From: Gammaproteobacteria bacterium 28-57-27
GTDB lineage: Bacteria > Pseudomonadota > Gammaproteobacteria > Halothiobacillales > Halothiobacillaceae
Direction: 5' to 3'
DNA length: 64,000 nt
Assembly (NCBI GenBank): GCA_002281735.1
Contig: NCGK01000014.1
Coordinates: 1-64,000 of the forward strand
The notes below the pieces were generated by a model that saw only the letters and a list, made by a program, of their open reading frames with translations, was not told where the DNA came from and searched no databases. A program made the position numbers and the translations under genes. Positions within the stretch are counted from its first letter, which is position 1; each line of letters opens with the position of its first letter. Below are positions 9,045 to 19,806 of this stretch, piece by piece.

Positions 9045-9884
9045 ATGAGCGACTCGACCCCAAACTCTTTTCTCGAAACGCTGCGTGATGCGATCCATGC
9101 AGGCGATGTTATTCCCTGCATCGGCGCACTCGCCCTTGCCGACGTGCGCCACCACGACAGCGGCGCAAAAATCCCCGCCAGCAGCGACGAGCTGATCCTG
9201 GCGATGAACAATGGCCAGCCGATGTCGCCGCGCCTGATGTATGAATTCCCGCGTGCCGCCATGCACGTCGAACTCAAGAGCGGGCGCAACAAGGTCAACA
9301 AATTCCTCACCGATACCTACGCACCGGATGTGTGGAGCGTTTCATCCATGCACGAGGCGCTGTTCGAGCTGCTGCCGCCGCTTTTGATCGACCTGAACCG
9401 CGACACCGGTCTGCAGCGCCTCTACGCCAAGACACCGCACACCCTGGTGGTCGGCATCGCCCGCATCGGCGGCACCCAGTTCCGTTACAAGCTGTTCAAA
9501 CACGACGGCACAAGCTACAGCGAAGTGGATGAAAGCGGCATTGACCCAAGCGCCCCGGTGCTGTTCAAGCCACTGGGCACGCCCATGCCCGAGGCACACT
9601 ACATCGCCTCCGACGCCGATTTCGTCGATTACATCACCGAACTGATGGGCGGTTTCGCCATTCCCGACTTCCTCAAAACCTATCGCCAAGGCAAGCGCTA
9701 CGCCCTGCTCGGCTTTGAACTGGCACGTGACACCGAACGCATGATCCTCAGCGATCTCATGTACGCTTCAGCGGGCGGCTGGGCGTTCATGCAGGTTGAA
9801 CCAAGCAAGCGCGCGCAGCAATTCTGCACCCGCCACACGCTGGAAATCGTGCAGGCCAAAGAAGTGCTGCCCGTGGCAGCCTGA
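9045..9884 (+). CDS. SIR2-like protein in the nif regulon
   Basis: A 279-residue soluble protein that looks like a divergent SIR2-like (SIR2_2 type) NAD-binding fold. An N-terminal GDVIPCIGA segment takes the place of the nucleotide-binding glycine loop. The segment LFKPLGTP...SDADFVDYI resembles the KLHG...ITEDDY block of that family, and YALLGFELARDTERMIL resembles its C-terminal FLGYSL block. GGAGG lies before the ATG. It is first in a two-gene unit with nifF, 38 bp upstream of it, behind a NifA site and a sigma54 promoter. It is therefore probably made only under nitrogen fixation. Its reaction is unknown: it might hydrolyse or sense NAD, or bind protein. Confidence 0.6.
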   Translation: MSDSTPNSFLETLRDAIHAGDVIPCIGALALADVRHHDSGAKIPASSDELILAMNNGQPMSPRLMYEFPRAAMHVELKSGRNKVNKFLTDTYAPDVWSVSSMHEALFELLPPLLIDLNRDTGLQRLYAKTPHTLVVGIARIGGTQFRYKLFKHDGTSYSEVDESGIDPSAPVLFKPLGTPMPEAHYIASDADFVDYITELMGGFAIPDFLKTYRQGKRYALLGFELARDTERMILSDLMYASAGGWAFMQVEPSKRAQQFCTRHTLEIVQAKEVLPVAA

Positions 9885-9919
9885 AGAATTTTCACCAACC
9901 TTTAACTCGGAGGTATTGA

Positions 9920-10465
<546 letters not shown>

Positions 10466-10473
10466 ATCTTTTA

Positions 10474-10500
10474 GCTCCCTCTCCCGCAAGCGGGAGAGGG
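10474..10500. repeat. Palindromic CCCTCTCCCGC hairpin after nifF
   Basis: CCCTCTCCCGC and GCGGGAGAGGG flank a two-base loop, with a related CCCCTCCCCC...GGGAGAGGG piece near 10550. This is a common dispersed proteobacterial palindrome and may act as a transcript end for nifF. It has no U tract. Confidence 0.5.
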
Positions 10501-10616
10501 CTGGGGTGAGGGAATGCGAGCTTGAACTGAATCACAGGACTAAAAACTGTCCCCCTCCCCCATCAAGGGAGAGGGAATAAAACACCCCCATTGAGATCGG
10601 TGCGAATTTACCGCAC

Positions 10617-11467
<851 letters not shown>

Positions 11468-12358
11468 ATGTTCAACATCGAACAAAATGAAATGCGGGAT
11501 ATTCTGACGCAGCTGGATCAGGCAATCGACAACCATGTGGAATGGTTCAACTCGATTACCCGCACGCTGGTGTGCCGCTTGCCGCACGATCATCGCGATG
11601 TAGTCGATGATGCCCACCGCCAGTGCCGCCTCGGTCAGTGGTACTACGGCGCCGCGCCTGAGGCGCTGCGCCGCCATCCCGGCTTTATTGCCTTTGAAGC
11701 AGAGCACCGCAACATGCACCAGCTGGCGGCGAGCCTGTTGCTAACGGCCGCTTCCGGCTCCGCCGTTTCCTCGCTTGATTTCGACAGCTTCGCCAATGCG
11801 CTGGCTCGTCTGCGCTTGCAGCTTTATACGCTGAAACGTGAACTGGAAGACATGCTCTACAATCGCGACGCGCTCACCGGCGCCAACAGCCGGATCGGAA
11901 TGCTGACGAAATTGCGCGAGCAGCATGAACTGGTCAAGCGGCAAGTGCAGGCATGCTGCATCGTGATGATGGATATAGATCACTTCAAGGTCATCAACGA
12001 CACCTATGGACACCTGGCCGGAGACCGGGCATTGACGGTGTCCGTGCGCTATGTGATGGCCCACCTCCGCCCATACGACAAGCTGTTCCGATATGGGGGC
12101 GAGGAATTTTTGGCCTGCATGCCGAGCACGAATGCAACGACCGGTCATGAAGTCGTGGAGCGGGTGCGCGAGGGGCTCGCAGTGACGCCCATTGATTATG
12201 ACGGCAAGGCCGTACTCCAAATCACCATGTCGTTCGGCATTGCCTTGCTCGACCCGGATGTCAGTGTCGAGCAGTCCATCGACCGTGCCGACAAGGCGAT
12301 GTACGCTGCCAAAGCCGCCGGTCGCAACTGCACCCGCATCTGGGATCCATCGATGTAA
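11468..12358 (+). CDS. Diguanylate cyclase with N-terminal zinc-binding CZB domain
   Basis: Makes c-di-GMP from two GTP. Residues 1-125 form a CZB-type zinc-sensing bundle with the expected ligands His23, Cys53 (CRLGQWYYG), His80 and His84. Residues about 130-296 are a GGDEF domain with an active GGEEF at 210-214 and a RxxD inhibitory site (RPYD) five residues before it. This architecture matches E. coli DgcZ (YdeH), where zinc inhibits the cyclase. The start at 11468 is preferred because GGGAG lies upstream; an ATG at 11456 is the alternative. The gene stands alone, and a five-hairpin repeat follows it. Confidence 0.9.
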   Translation: MFNIEQNEMRDILTQLDQAIDNHVEWFNSITRTLVCRLPHDHRDVVDDAHRQCRLGQWYYGAAPEALRRHPGFIAFEAEHRNMHQLAASLLLTAASGSAVSSLDFDSFANALARLRLQLYTLKRELEDMLYNRDALTGANSRIGMLTKLREQHELVKRQVQACCIVMMDIDHFKVINDTYGHLAGDRALTVSVRYVMAHLRPYDKLFRYGGEEFLACMPSTNATTGHEVVERVREGLAVTPIDYDGKAVLQITMSFGIALLDPDVSVEQSIDRADKAMYAAKAAGRNCTRIWDPSM

Positions 12359-12404
12359 GAAGAGCCACAGGGTCAGACGGCATCTTGAGTTGCAAGCCTT
12401 GTTC

Positions 12405-12563
12405 TTAGTAAATGCTGATTTATTCCATCCATGGAATGAATCAGCAAGTCTCGTTGCGGTACACGCCCGCAACAGTCTCCACGAATCAATGGCTTACGCC
12501 ATTGTTCGTGTTGGGGCATCCTGCCCCAAGCGGGAATCGCTGAATAAACCAGCGTTTCCCTTA
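12405..12563. repeat. Five-hairpin dispersed repeat, copy 1
   Basis: Five consecutive inverted repeats: TGCTGATT..AATCAGCA around CCATCCATGG, GTTGCGG/CCGCAAC, CACGAATCAATGG/CCATTGTTCGTG, TTGGGGCA/TGCCCCAA and GGGAA.CGCTG/CAGCGTTTCCC. It matches 28758-28913 over its whole length. It lies between convergent diguanylate cyclase and comF genes, touching the 3' end of comF. Confidence 0.85.
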
Positions 12564-12564
12564 C

Positions 12565-13314
12565 TCACTCCCCCGCCAAAGTCCTCGCCGCGCACCAAAC
12601 CTCAACCCGCTCGCAACCATGCTTGCGTAACAGTTTAGCCAGTTCGCGCACTGTTGCTCCGGTGGTCAAGACATCGTCCACAATCGCCACATGTTTGGGC
12701 AGCAGCGTGCCTGCTCGCAACACAAACGCACCGCGCACATTGGCCACACGTTCATCACCACGCAATTGAAATTGCGGCGCAGTCGCGCGCTGGCGTTGCA
12801 CGGCATTCAGCAACACAGGTATCTGCAATTCACGCGCCAACGGTCTGGTCAGTTCCACCGCCTGATTAAAGCCACGCTCAGCCAAACGCCTGCGATGAAT
12901 CGGCACAGGAATCAGCACCTGCGGCATGTCAGTCTCACGCCCGGCTACGGCTTCGTGCAGAGCAACGCGCAGCGGTACGCCATGACTCAAGCGACCATGA
13001 AACTTGAACTGCGTCAGTAAATAACGCACCGAACCCACATAGGCCAAGGGCGCGATGGTGCTGGCAAACGGCGGTGGATGTTGTAGACATGCCGCACACA
13101 ACCCTTCTGTTTGTACTGACACGCCACATTGCGGGCAGGCCAGCTCAATACGCGGCAAGTCGGCCTTACACCCGGTACACAAATGTGAGACATCCGCCGA
13201 TGCGCCACATAGCAGACAGCGACGCGGCAACACCCAATTCGCCAATTTGTTACACTGACTGTCCACCCAGCCGCGCCACACGCGTCCACTTTCCGCATCA
13301 GGTTGATTGCTCAT
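12565..13314 (-). CDS. comF: ComF family phosphoribosyltransferase-like protein
   Basis: ComF proteins are needed for DNA uptake or single-strand DNA handling in competent bacteria; their biochemical role is unsettled. An N-terminal zinc-ribbon part has CLLC, CTGC, CPQC and CAAC pairs at about residues 33-75. The C-terminal part is a phosphoribosyltransferase domain with the PRPP loop VAIVDDVLTTGATVREL near residue 210. The start at 13314 (MSNQPDAESG) gives 249 residues; an upstream in-frame extension is possible. The start codon overlaps the ATG of the divergent membrane protein gene in a TCATGA palindrome. Confidence 0.88.
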   Translation of the reverse strand: MSNQPDAESGRVWRGWVDSQCNKLANWVLPRRCLLCGASADVSHLCTGCKADLPRIELACPQCGVSVQTEGLCAACLQHPPPFASTIAPLAYVGSVRYLLTQFKFHGRLSHGVPLRVALHEAVAGRETDMPQVLIPVPIHRRRLAERGFNQAVELTRPLARELQIPVLLNAVQRQRATAPQFQLRGDERVANVRGAFVLRAGTLLPKHVAIVDDVLTTGATVRELAKLLRKHGCERVEVWCAARTLAGE

Positions 13315-13780
13315 GACATCCCCTACGCCCAATACCGACATTCTGACCGCCACCAGCCAGCGCCGCTCGTCTGCCCTATTCAACTACATCAATATTGCGG
13401 TGATGGTACTGGCGGGCATCCCGCTCATTATGGCGGGTAATGCCACGGGCAAAGGCATGATTCTGGCCACCGCCGCCGCCATTATCCCCATCGTGCTCTG
13501 GTTTGGCGGCTCCATGCTGCTCTACGCACTCAACAAACACCACCCCAACCCCAAAGTCGGCCATTACACCCAATGGGCAGCGTACCGTTACTACGCCGTC
13601 ACTGGCTCACTGATCGTGATCGGCACATTTTTCCCTGCCGATGTGCGCTACTACCTCGCGTTCTGGGCGTTTGCCGCTGGCATCCTGGTGCCCTGGTCTA
13701 TCTGGGAGATCATGAAAATCCAGCGCGACACCTGGGCGGATATGCCCATGCCTGCCCCCCACGTCGAACACTTTGATTAA
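13313..13780 (+). CDS. Small four-helix integral membrane protein, unknown
   Basis: A 155-residue protein with four hydrophobic segments (about residues 27-42, 47-68, 92-112 and 117-135) and a polar tail rich in His, Pro and Asp. No family is recognised with confidence. The likely start is the ATG at 13313, in the TCATGA shared with comF; an ATG two codons earlier is also in frame. bioB follows 92 bp later on the same strand, and the gap contains a degraded genomic palindrome. Confidence 0.6.
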   Translation: MTSPTPNTDILTATSQRRSSALFNYINIAVMVLAGIPLIMAGNATGKGMILATAAAIIPIVLWFGGSMLLYALNKHHPNPKVGHYTQWAAYRYYAVTGSLIVIGTFFPADVRYYLAFWAFAAGILVPWSIWEIMKIQRDTWADMPMPAPHVEHFD

Positions 13781-13872
13781 ATCCCACGTTGTAATCTGCG
13801 CCATGCGTACCGATTCACGCCCGCTTGGTGCGCACGGCACACCCTACCTCCTAACCTTAAATCGACCTCGTT

Positions 13873-14865
13873 ATGACCACAGAACTACGCCACGACTGGA
13901 CTCGCCAAGACATTCTCGACCTGTTTGCACTGCCGTTTAATGATTTGCTGTTCCGCGCCCAAAGCCTGCACCGCGCACATTTCGACCCCAACGCGGTGCA
14001 AGTGTCTACCCTGCTTTCGATCAAAACCGGTGCCTGCCCAGAGGATTGCTCCTACTGCCCGCAAAGCTCGAAATACGATACGGGTTTGGAAAAAGAACGC
14101 CTGATGGGGCTGGATGAAGTGCTTGCAGCCGCCAAGGATGCGCGAGCGAAGGGTTCCACCCGTTTCTGTATGGGTGCAGCCTGGCGCAACCCGACCGACA
14201 AAAATCTGCAATTCGTCGAAGCCATGGTGCGCGAAGTCAAGGCGCTGGGCATGGAAACCTGCGTCACCCTTGGCATGTTGCGCGCGGAACAGGCGCAGCG
14301 CCTGAAAGATGCCGGGCTGGACTACTACAATCACAATCTCGACACCTCGCCCGAGTTCTACGGCACGGTGATTACCACCCGCACCTATGATGAGCGCTTG
14401 GATACGCTGAAAAATGTGCGCGAAGTTGGTATGAACGTCTGCTCCGGCGGCATCGTCGGCATGGGTGAATCACGGCATGATCGCGCCGGTTTGCTGCAAC
14501 AACTCGCCAATATGCCCAAACATCCCGAATCGGTGCCGATCAACAATCTGGTGCAAATCGAAGGCACGCCGCTGCACGGCACGGCCAAGCTCGACCCGTT
14601 TGAATTTGTGCGCACCGTGGCCGTGGCACGCATCCTGATGCCGCAATCCTTTGTGCGCCTCTCTGCCGGACGTACTGAAATGTCAGATGAAATGCAGGCG
14701 CTGTGCTTCCACGCCGGAGCCAACTCGATTTTTTACGGCGGCAAATTACTCACCACCGACAACCCCGACGAAAACCACGACCAAGCCCTGTTCGAGCGCC
14801 TCGGCATCCACAGCCTCGGCGCGCATGATGAGGGTGGTTCCTGCTCAAGTTGTGGCTGTGTGTAA
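13873..14865 (+). CDS. bioB: Biotin synthase
   Basis: A radical SAM enzyme that inserts sulfur into dethiobiotin. The 330-residue protein has the [4Fe-4S]/SAM motif CPEDCSYC with Cys55, Cys59 and Cys62. [13 protein letters not shown] near residue 155 is a typical BioB segment. The auxiliary [2Fe-2S] cluster region is present ([19 protein letters not shown]). The C-terminal cysteine cluster [10 protein letters not shown] is also common in the family. It lies 870 bp upstream of bioF, with an ankyrin gene between them; bioA, bioC and bioD are not in the window. Confidence 0.96.
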   Translation: MTTELRHDWTRQDILDLFALPFNDLLFRAQSLHRAHFDPNAVQVSTLLSIKTGACPEDCSYCPQSSKYDTGLEKERLMGLDEVLAAAKDARAKGSTRFCMGAAWRNPTDKNLQFVEAMVREVKALGMETCVTLGMLRAEQAQRLKDAGLDYYNHNLDTSPEFYGTVITTRTYDERLDTLKNVREVGMNVCSGGIVGMGESRHDRAGLLQQLANMPKHPESVPINNLVQIEGTPLHGTAKLDPFEFVRTVAVARILMPQSFVRLSAGRTEMSDEMQALCFHAGANSIFYGGKLLTTDNPDENHDQALFERLGIHSLGAHDEGGSCSSCGCV

Positions 14866-14914
14866 TTTCCTGCGTTAAGTATGGTTCTTGGTTGAGTGGG
14901 TGCGGTTAATTTTT

Positions 14915-14992
14915 AGCCACAGAGAACACAGAGAGCACAGAGGGGGAAAACCTCACTGGTTTTTCTCTGTGTCCTCTGTGAACTCTGTGGCT
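14915..14992. repeat. CACAGAG-type inverted repeat after bioB
   Basis: AGCCACAGAG..CACAGAG on the left is mirrored by CTCTGTG..CTCTGTGGCT on the right, around a small CCTCACTGGTTTTT core. It forms a long imperfect hairpin about 50 bp after bioB and may serve as its terminator. Pieces of the same repeat occur near 31675 and 31908. Confidence 0.6.
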
Positions 14993-15038
14993 CATTTCTG
15001 GATTTTGATTGAACTGAAAACTCATGGAGATAACTGCC

Positions 15039-15653
15039 ATGCAAAACATGCTGCGCATCGTTGTTGTCGTTTTACTCTCATCCCTCGCGCTCACGCTCCA
15101 CGCCGGAACACACGACTATAAACTCCTCAATGCCGCCAAAGCAGGCGACATGATGCAGGTCAAAACCTTGCTGGAAACAGGTGACGTGGATGTCAATGTG
15201 ATTGACTCCTTTCAAACCTCGCCGCTGATGATGGCCGTGGATAACCGCCATCTGGCCGTGGCGGAATACCTGCTGCAACACGGCGCCGATATCCAGCTGG
15301 ACAACAAATACGGCTACACCCCGCTGATGCAGGCGGTGATGCGCAACGACCCCAAAATGGTGAACATGCTGCTCGACAAGGGCGCGAGAATCGACCAGAA
15401 AAACTTCTACACCGAACTCACCCCGCTAATGATGGCGGTGGATAACGGTTCGCTGGAGATGGTTGAGCTGCTGATTGCACGCAAAGCCAATCTCAACCTG
15501 CAAGATGAACGCGGACGCAGCGCGCTGATGCACGCCAGCGCCGCCCGCCAAAGCAAGATTGCCGAACGCCTGCTACGGGCAGGCGCGGATAGCACGCTCA
15601 AGGACAAACAAGGCCGCACGGCCGACGACTTTGCCCAAGCCCGTCAGCAATGA
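15039..15653 (+). CDS. Exported ankyrin-repeat protein
   Basis: A 204-residue protein with a signal peptide ([22 protein letters not shown]) followed by ankyrin repeats. [13 protein letters not shown] begins the first, and repeats with the TPLMMAV/TPLMQAV consensus follow at roughly 33-residue spacing to the end. It probably binds a periplasmic partner. The start at 15039 is chosen because GGAG lies nine bases upstream. The stop codon overlaps the bioF start (ATGA at 15650), so the two are translationally coupled, although no biotin role for such a protein is known to me. Confidence 0.85.
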   Translation: MQNMLRIVVVVLLSSLALTLHAGTHDYKLLNAAKAGDMMQVKTLLETGDVDVNVIDSFQTSPLMMAVDNRHLAVAEYLLQHGADIQLDNKYGYTPLMQAVMRNDPKMVNMLLDKGARIDQKNFYTELTPLMMAVDNGSLEMVELLIARKANLNLQDERGRSALMHASAARQSKIAERLLRAGADSTLKDKQGRTADDFAQARQQ

Positions 15654-16813
15654 AGCACGCTCGCCTGCAGCAACGTCTGAGCGAACGCCAGGCCAGCGGC
15701 CTGTACCGCACACCGCGCCTAGCCGAAGGCGCACAAACCCCGCGCCGCATCGTCAATGGGCAGGCTGTGCTGAGCTTTTGCAGCAACGACTATCTCGGCC
15801 TGGCCAACCATCCCGAGGTCATCGCGGCATTCCGGCGTGGCGTGGATGAGTATGGCGCGGGTAGCGGCGCGGCACATCTGATTAACGGCCACACCCGTGC
15901 GCATCAAGCGCTGGAAGATGAGCTGGCCGCCTTTTGCGGCTACCCACGCGCCCTGCTGTTTTCCACCGGCTACATGGCCAATCTGGGCGCGGTCGGCGCG
16001 CTGATCGGGCGTGGTGATGCGGTGTTTGAAGACCGCCTCAACCATGCCTCCCTGCTGGATGCCGGTCTGCTTTCCGGTGCACGTTTCAAGCGCTATGCGC
16101 ACAACGACACGGCGGCGCTCGCCCGCCAGCTCAGCGCCTGCACCGAAGGCGAAAAGCTGGTTCTCACCGACGGCGTATTCAGCATGGATGGCGACCTTGC
16201 CCCCCTGCCCGAGCTTGCCGCCCTCGCCCGCCAGCACGATGCCTGGCTGATGGTGGACGATGCCCACGGCCTCGGCGTACTCGGCGCGCACGGACGCGGC
16301 AGTCTTGAACACTTCGGCCTGGGCGCAGACGATGTGCCTATACTGATGGGCACGCTCGGCAAAGCACTGGGCAGCGCAGGTGCGTTTATCGCCGCGTCCG
16401 TTGATGTGATCGAATGGCTGATCCAGGCCGCCCGCCCCTACATTTACACCACTGCCATGCCCGCCGCACTGGCTTGCGCCACCCGCGCCAGCTTGCGCCT
16501 GGTGGACAACGAACCCTGGCGACGTGAACACCTGCGCGCACTGATCGCACACTTCAAAACCGGCGTGCAGCAACTCGGCCTGAGCCTCATGCCCTCCGAC
16601 ACCCCGATTCAACCCATCCTGATCGGCGCAAGTGAAACCGCCAGCAGATTGAGCAACCAGCTCTTTGCCGCCGGCATCCACGTCACCGCCATCCGCCCGC
16701 CTACGGTTCCCCAAGGCAGCGCCCGCCTGCGCGTGACCTTGAGTGCCGCGCATAGCATGGACGATGTGGATGAGTTATTGCAGCAGCTCGCACGCTTGGA
16801 ACTTGCTTATTGA
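15650..16813 (+). CDS. bioF: 8-amino-7-oxononanoate synthase
   Basis: A PLP enzyme joining pimeloyl thioester and alanine in the first committed ring-forming step of biotin synthesis. At 387 residues it has the family length. [16 protein letters not shown] near residue 42 and [19 protein letters not shown] near 73 are typical of [15 protein letters not shown] near 203 carries the PLP-contacting Asp and His. [12 protein letters not shown] near 236 carries the Schiff-base lysine. It overlaps the ankyrin gene stop by four bases. The related KBL enzyme is less likely given bioB upstream. Confidence 0.94.
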   Translation: MKHARLQQRLSERQASGLYRTPRLAEGAQTPRRIVNGQAVLSFCSNDYLGLANHPEVIAAFRRGVDEYGAGSGAAHLINGHTRAHQALEDELAAFCGYPRALLFSTGYMANLGAVGALIGRGDAVFEDRLNHASLLDAGLLSGARFKRYAHNDTAALARQLSACTEGEKLVLTDGVFSMDGDLAPLPELAALARQHDAWLMVDDAHGLGVLGAHGRGSLEHFGLGADDVPILMGTLGKALGSAGAFIAASVDVIEWLIQAARPYIYTTAMPAALACATRASLRLVDNEPWRREHLRALIAHFKTGVQQLGLSLMPSDTPIQPILIGASETASRLSNQLFAAGIHVTAIRPPTVPQGSARLRVTLSAAHSMDDVDELLQQLARLELAY

Positions 16814-16978
16814 TCCGGTCAGATGTGGTGAATTCTTACCCGAAATCTTGAGTGTAGGAGGCTCGTCCCGAGCCGATGCTTTCGTGCTGATGGCATCGCG
16901 CCGAGACGGCGCTCCTACGCGCACGTAGGTTTAACGGAAGTTTGGAGTTCATCTGGGCGGGGCAACAATTTCAGGCAT

Positions 16979-17022
16979 AAAAAAAACCTCGGTCAGAACA
17001 TTTTGTGTTCCAACCGAGGTTT
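16979..17022 (-). terminator. Rho-independent terminator of the initiator tRNA gene
   Basis: On the minus strand AAACCTCGGT and ACCGAGGTTT form the stem, followed by a run of seven or more T. It begins 8 bp after the encoded CCA of the tRNA. Confidence 0.88.
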
Positions 17023-17029
17023 AGAATAA

Positions 17030-17106
<77 letters not shown>

Positions 17107-17232
17107 ATCGATGGACGGCATTATAGGGCAGGCAGTTTGGTTGTCAAGGAGAAATCTAGCGATATCCGTGCCAATACCCGTTTTCAGCGTCGCATCGAGC
17201 GCATTAAGTCTTTATCCAGTCAGGAGTGCCGC

Positions 17233-19611
17233 ATGAACTACGTCCGCTTTTTCAATAGCTTGAGCCTGAATGATGTCCCACTGGTCGGTGGCAAGAATGC
17301 TTCTTTGGGTGAAATGTTCCGCACCCTCAAACCCAAGGGCGTGAACGTGCCGGATGGCTTTGCCACCACCTCCGAGGCGTATTGGGCGGTTCTTGAGCAC
17401 AACGGCCTGCATGAAAAGATTTTCTCCCTACTCGACGCGCTGGATATTGAAGACGTAGTGCGACTGGCCGAAGTCGGCCAAACCATTCGCGAGTGGTTGA
17501 CCCATGCAGAACTCCCTGCCGCCTTGAGCGAAGAAATTACCCGCGCCTATCGCCAATTGTGTGACGAAGCAGGCGGCATGGTCGAAGTCGCGGTACGCAG
17601 CTCGGCCACCGCCGAAGACCTGCCGAATGCCTCCTTCGCCGGGCAGCAAGAGACCTATCTCAACATTCGCGGCGCAACCAGCCTGCTGGAAACCTGCAAG
17701 CGCGTGTACGCCTCGCTGTTCACCGACCGGGCGATTGCCTACCGCACCCATCAAGGCTTTGCGCATGACAAAGTCGCCCTGTCGATTGGCGTACAGCGCA
17801 TGGTGCGCTCCGACATGGCCTCCTCCGGCGTGATGTTCACCCTGGACACCGAATCCGGCTTCCGCGATGCCGTGCTGATTACGGCAGCTTGGGGGCTGGG
17901 CGAAAACGTGGTGCAAGGCGCGGTCAACCCGGATGAATTCCTCGTCTTCAAACCCACCCTGCACGACGACCTGCGCCCGATCATCAAGCGCCAGCTGGGC
18001 AGCAAAGCCATACGCATGATCTACACCCACGATGCGCAAGCCGGACACTCCACGCGCAATATCGAAGTGCCGCCGCAAGATCGCCAGCGCTTTTGCATCT
18101 CGGATGACGAAGTGCTGGAACTGGCACGCCAGGCCGTTACCATCGAGCAACACTATGACCGCCCGATGGACATCGAATGGGCCAAAGACGGACAAAGCGG
18201 CGAACTGTTCATCGTGCAGGCACGTCCGGAAACCGTACAAACCCGCGCCGACACCCACATTTTCAAACAATACATGCTGGAACAGCGCGGCGAAGTGCTC
18301 GCCACCGGGCGCAGCGTGGGGCAGAAAATCGCCACCGGCGTGGCGCGCGTCATCCTGCATGCCAAAGACATGCGCCAACTCAACCCCGGCGAAGTTCTGG
18401 TCACCGACATCACCGACCCGGACTGGGAACCGGTGATGAAAATCGCCTCGGCCATCGTCACCAATCGCGGCGGGCGCACCTGCCACGCGGCGATCATTGC
18501 GCGTGAACTCGGCATCCCGGCCGTGGTCGGCTGCGGCGATGCCACCCAAACCGTGCCCAGCGGCGAGATGGTCACCGTCTCCTGCGCCGAAGGCGACGAA
18601 GCGCACGTCTATCGCGGCAGCCTGGCCTTCCGCATCGACGAACAGCGCCTCGACCCCGACGCAGCACCGACGCGCACCAAGATCTACCTCAACGTCGCCC
18701 AAGCTGAACAGGCCTTCGAATTTGGCCGCCTGCCCGCCGACGGGGTCGGACTGGCGCGCATGGAATTCATCATCATGCGCAGCATTCTGGCGCACCCCAA
18801 CGCCCTGCTCTACCCGGACAAACTGGATGCCGCCACCCGTGCGCGCGTGGCCGAACTGACACGCGGCTATGCCAACGGCGAGGATTTCTTCGTCAAACGC
18901 CTCTCCGAAGGTGTCGGACAAATCGCCGCCGCCTTCTACCCGCGCCCGGTGGTGGTGCGTTTTTCCGACTTCAAATCCAACGAATACGCCGCCCTGCTCG
19001 GCGGACGCGGCTTTGAACCAGTGGAAGAAAACCCAATGATCGGCCTGCGCGGTGCCTCGCGTTACCACCACCCGGATTACGCCGCAGGCTTCGCCCTCGA
19101 ATGCCTCGCCCTGCGCCGCGTGCGCGAAGTCATGGGACTCAGCAATGTCGCCCTGCTCCTGCCCTTCGTGCGCTCGGTCGGTGAAGCCCAAGCCGTGATC
19201 GAGCTTATGGCGCAACACGGCCTCAAGCGCGGCGAAAACGGCCTCAAGCTCTACATCATGTGCGAAATCCCCACCAACGCACTGATGGCGGATGCGTTTC
19301 TTGAACTCTGCGACGGCTTCTCCATCGGCTCCAACGACCTGACCCAACTCACCCTCGGGGTCGATCGCGATTCCGGTCTGCTCACCGAATTCGACGAACG
19401 CGACCCCGCCGTATTGAAACTGATCCAGATGGCGATTACCGCATGCAAGGCGCAAGGCAAATACATCGGCATCTGCGGCCAGGCACCGTCCGACTTCCCG
19501 GAAATCACCCGTTTTCTGGTCGAACAGGGCATTGATAGCTTGTCACTCAATCCGGATAGCTTGCTCAGAATGCGCCAGGTGGTGCGGGCGCAGGAGAATG
19601 GTGGGGTTTAG
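17233..19611 (+). CDS. ppsA: Phosphoenolpyruvate synthase
   Basis: Converts pyruvate and ATP to PEP, AMP and phosphate for gluconeogenesis. The start at 17233 ([12 protein letters not shown]) follows CAGGAG and gives 792 residues, the normal length. The N-terminal ATP-binding domain shows [11 protein letters not shown] and [19 protein letters not shown]. The swivelling domain carries [15 protein letters not shown] with the phosphorylated histidine near residue 421. The C-terminal PEP domain ends with [17 protein letters not shown] and [13 protein letters not shown] decayed copy of its last 150 bp lies at 23586-23710, beyond the adjacent accessory genes. Confidence 0.96.
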   Translation: MNYVRFFNSLSLNDVPLVGGKNASLGEMFRTLKPKGVNVPDGFATTSEAYWAVLEHNGLHEKIFSLLDALDIEDVVRLAEVGQTIREWLTHAELPAALSEEITRAYRQLCDEAGGMVEVAVRSSATAEDLPNASFAGQQETYLNIRGATSLLETCKRVYASLFTDRAIAYRTHQGFAHDKVALSIGVQRMVRSDMASSGVMFTLDTESGFRDAVLITAAWGLGENVVQGAVNPDEFLVFKPTLHDDLRPIIKRQLGSKAIRMIYTHDAQAGHSTRNIEVPPQDRQRFCISDDEVLELARQAVTIEQHYDRPMDIEWAKDGQSGELFIVQARPETVQTRADTHIFKQYMLEQRGEVLATGRSVGQKIATGVARVILHAKDMRQLNPGEVLVTDITDPDWEPVMKIASAIVTNRGGRTCHAAIIARELGIPAVVGCGDATQTVPSGEMVTVSCAEGDEAHVYRGSLAFRIDEQRLDPDAAPTRTKIYLNVAQAEQAFEFGRLPADGVGLARMEFIIMRSILAHPNALLYPDKLDAATRARVAELTRGYANGEDFFVKRLSEGVGQIAAAFYPRPVVVRFSDFKSNEYAALLGGRGFEPVEENPMIGLRGASRYHHPDYAAGFALECLALRRVREVMGLSNVALLLPFVRSVGEAQAVIELMAQHGLKRGENGLKLYIMCEIPTNALMADAFLELCDGFSIGSNDLTQLTLGVDRDSGLLTEFDERDPAVLKLIQMAITACKAQGKYIGICGQAPSDFPEITRFLVEQGIDSLSLNPDSLLRMRQVVRAQENGGV

Positions 19612-19806
19612 CTATCGAACGATAGCGATATGGCGGATTGCAGACCGAAATGTATGAAGGGGAATTCATGATCGGTCTTATTGGACAAAGCCGCCTAGCT
19701 GGAATAACGTCTCACGCTGGATCATCATATTGTCCGGTGTGTCCGGTAAGATTTTTATGCTGACACTTGTCGGATAATCAACGTTTGCCGCTTAAATGGA
19801 GGTTGT
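19612..19806. promoter_or_regulatory. Leader of the DUF262/HEPN cassette
   Basis: Non-coding and AT-richer than ppsA. It contains a short CTATCG/CGATAG hairpin directly after the ppsA stop. Closely spaced TTGTCCGG, TGTCCGG and TTGTCGG half-repeats lie between 19727 and 19775 and could be an operator for an autoregulated cassette. GGAGG lies at 19798-19802 before the next start. No confident -35/-10 pair was identified. Confidence 0.35.

Noticed and set aside
17428-19455. 675-codon minus-strand frame opposite ppsA
   Set aside because: Antisense to a fully recognisable ppsA, with a His/Gly/Val-rich composition typical of a shadow frame and no domain.
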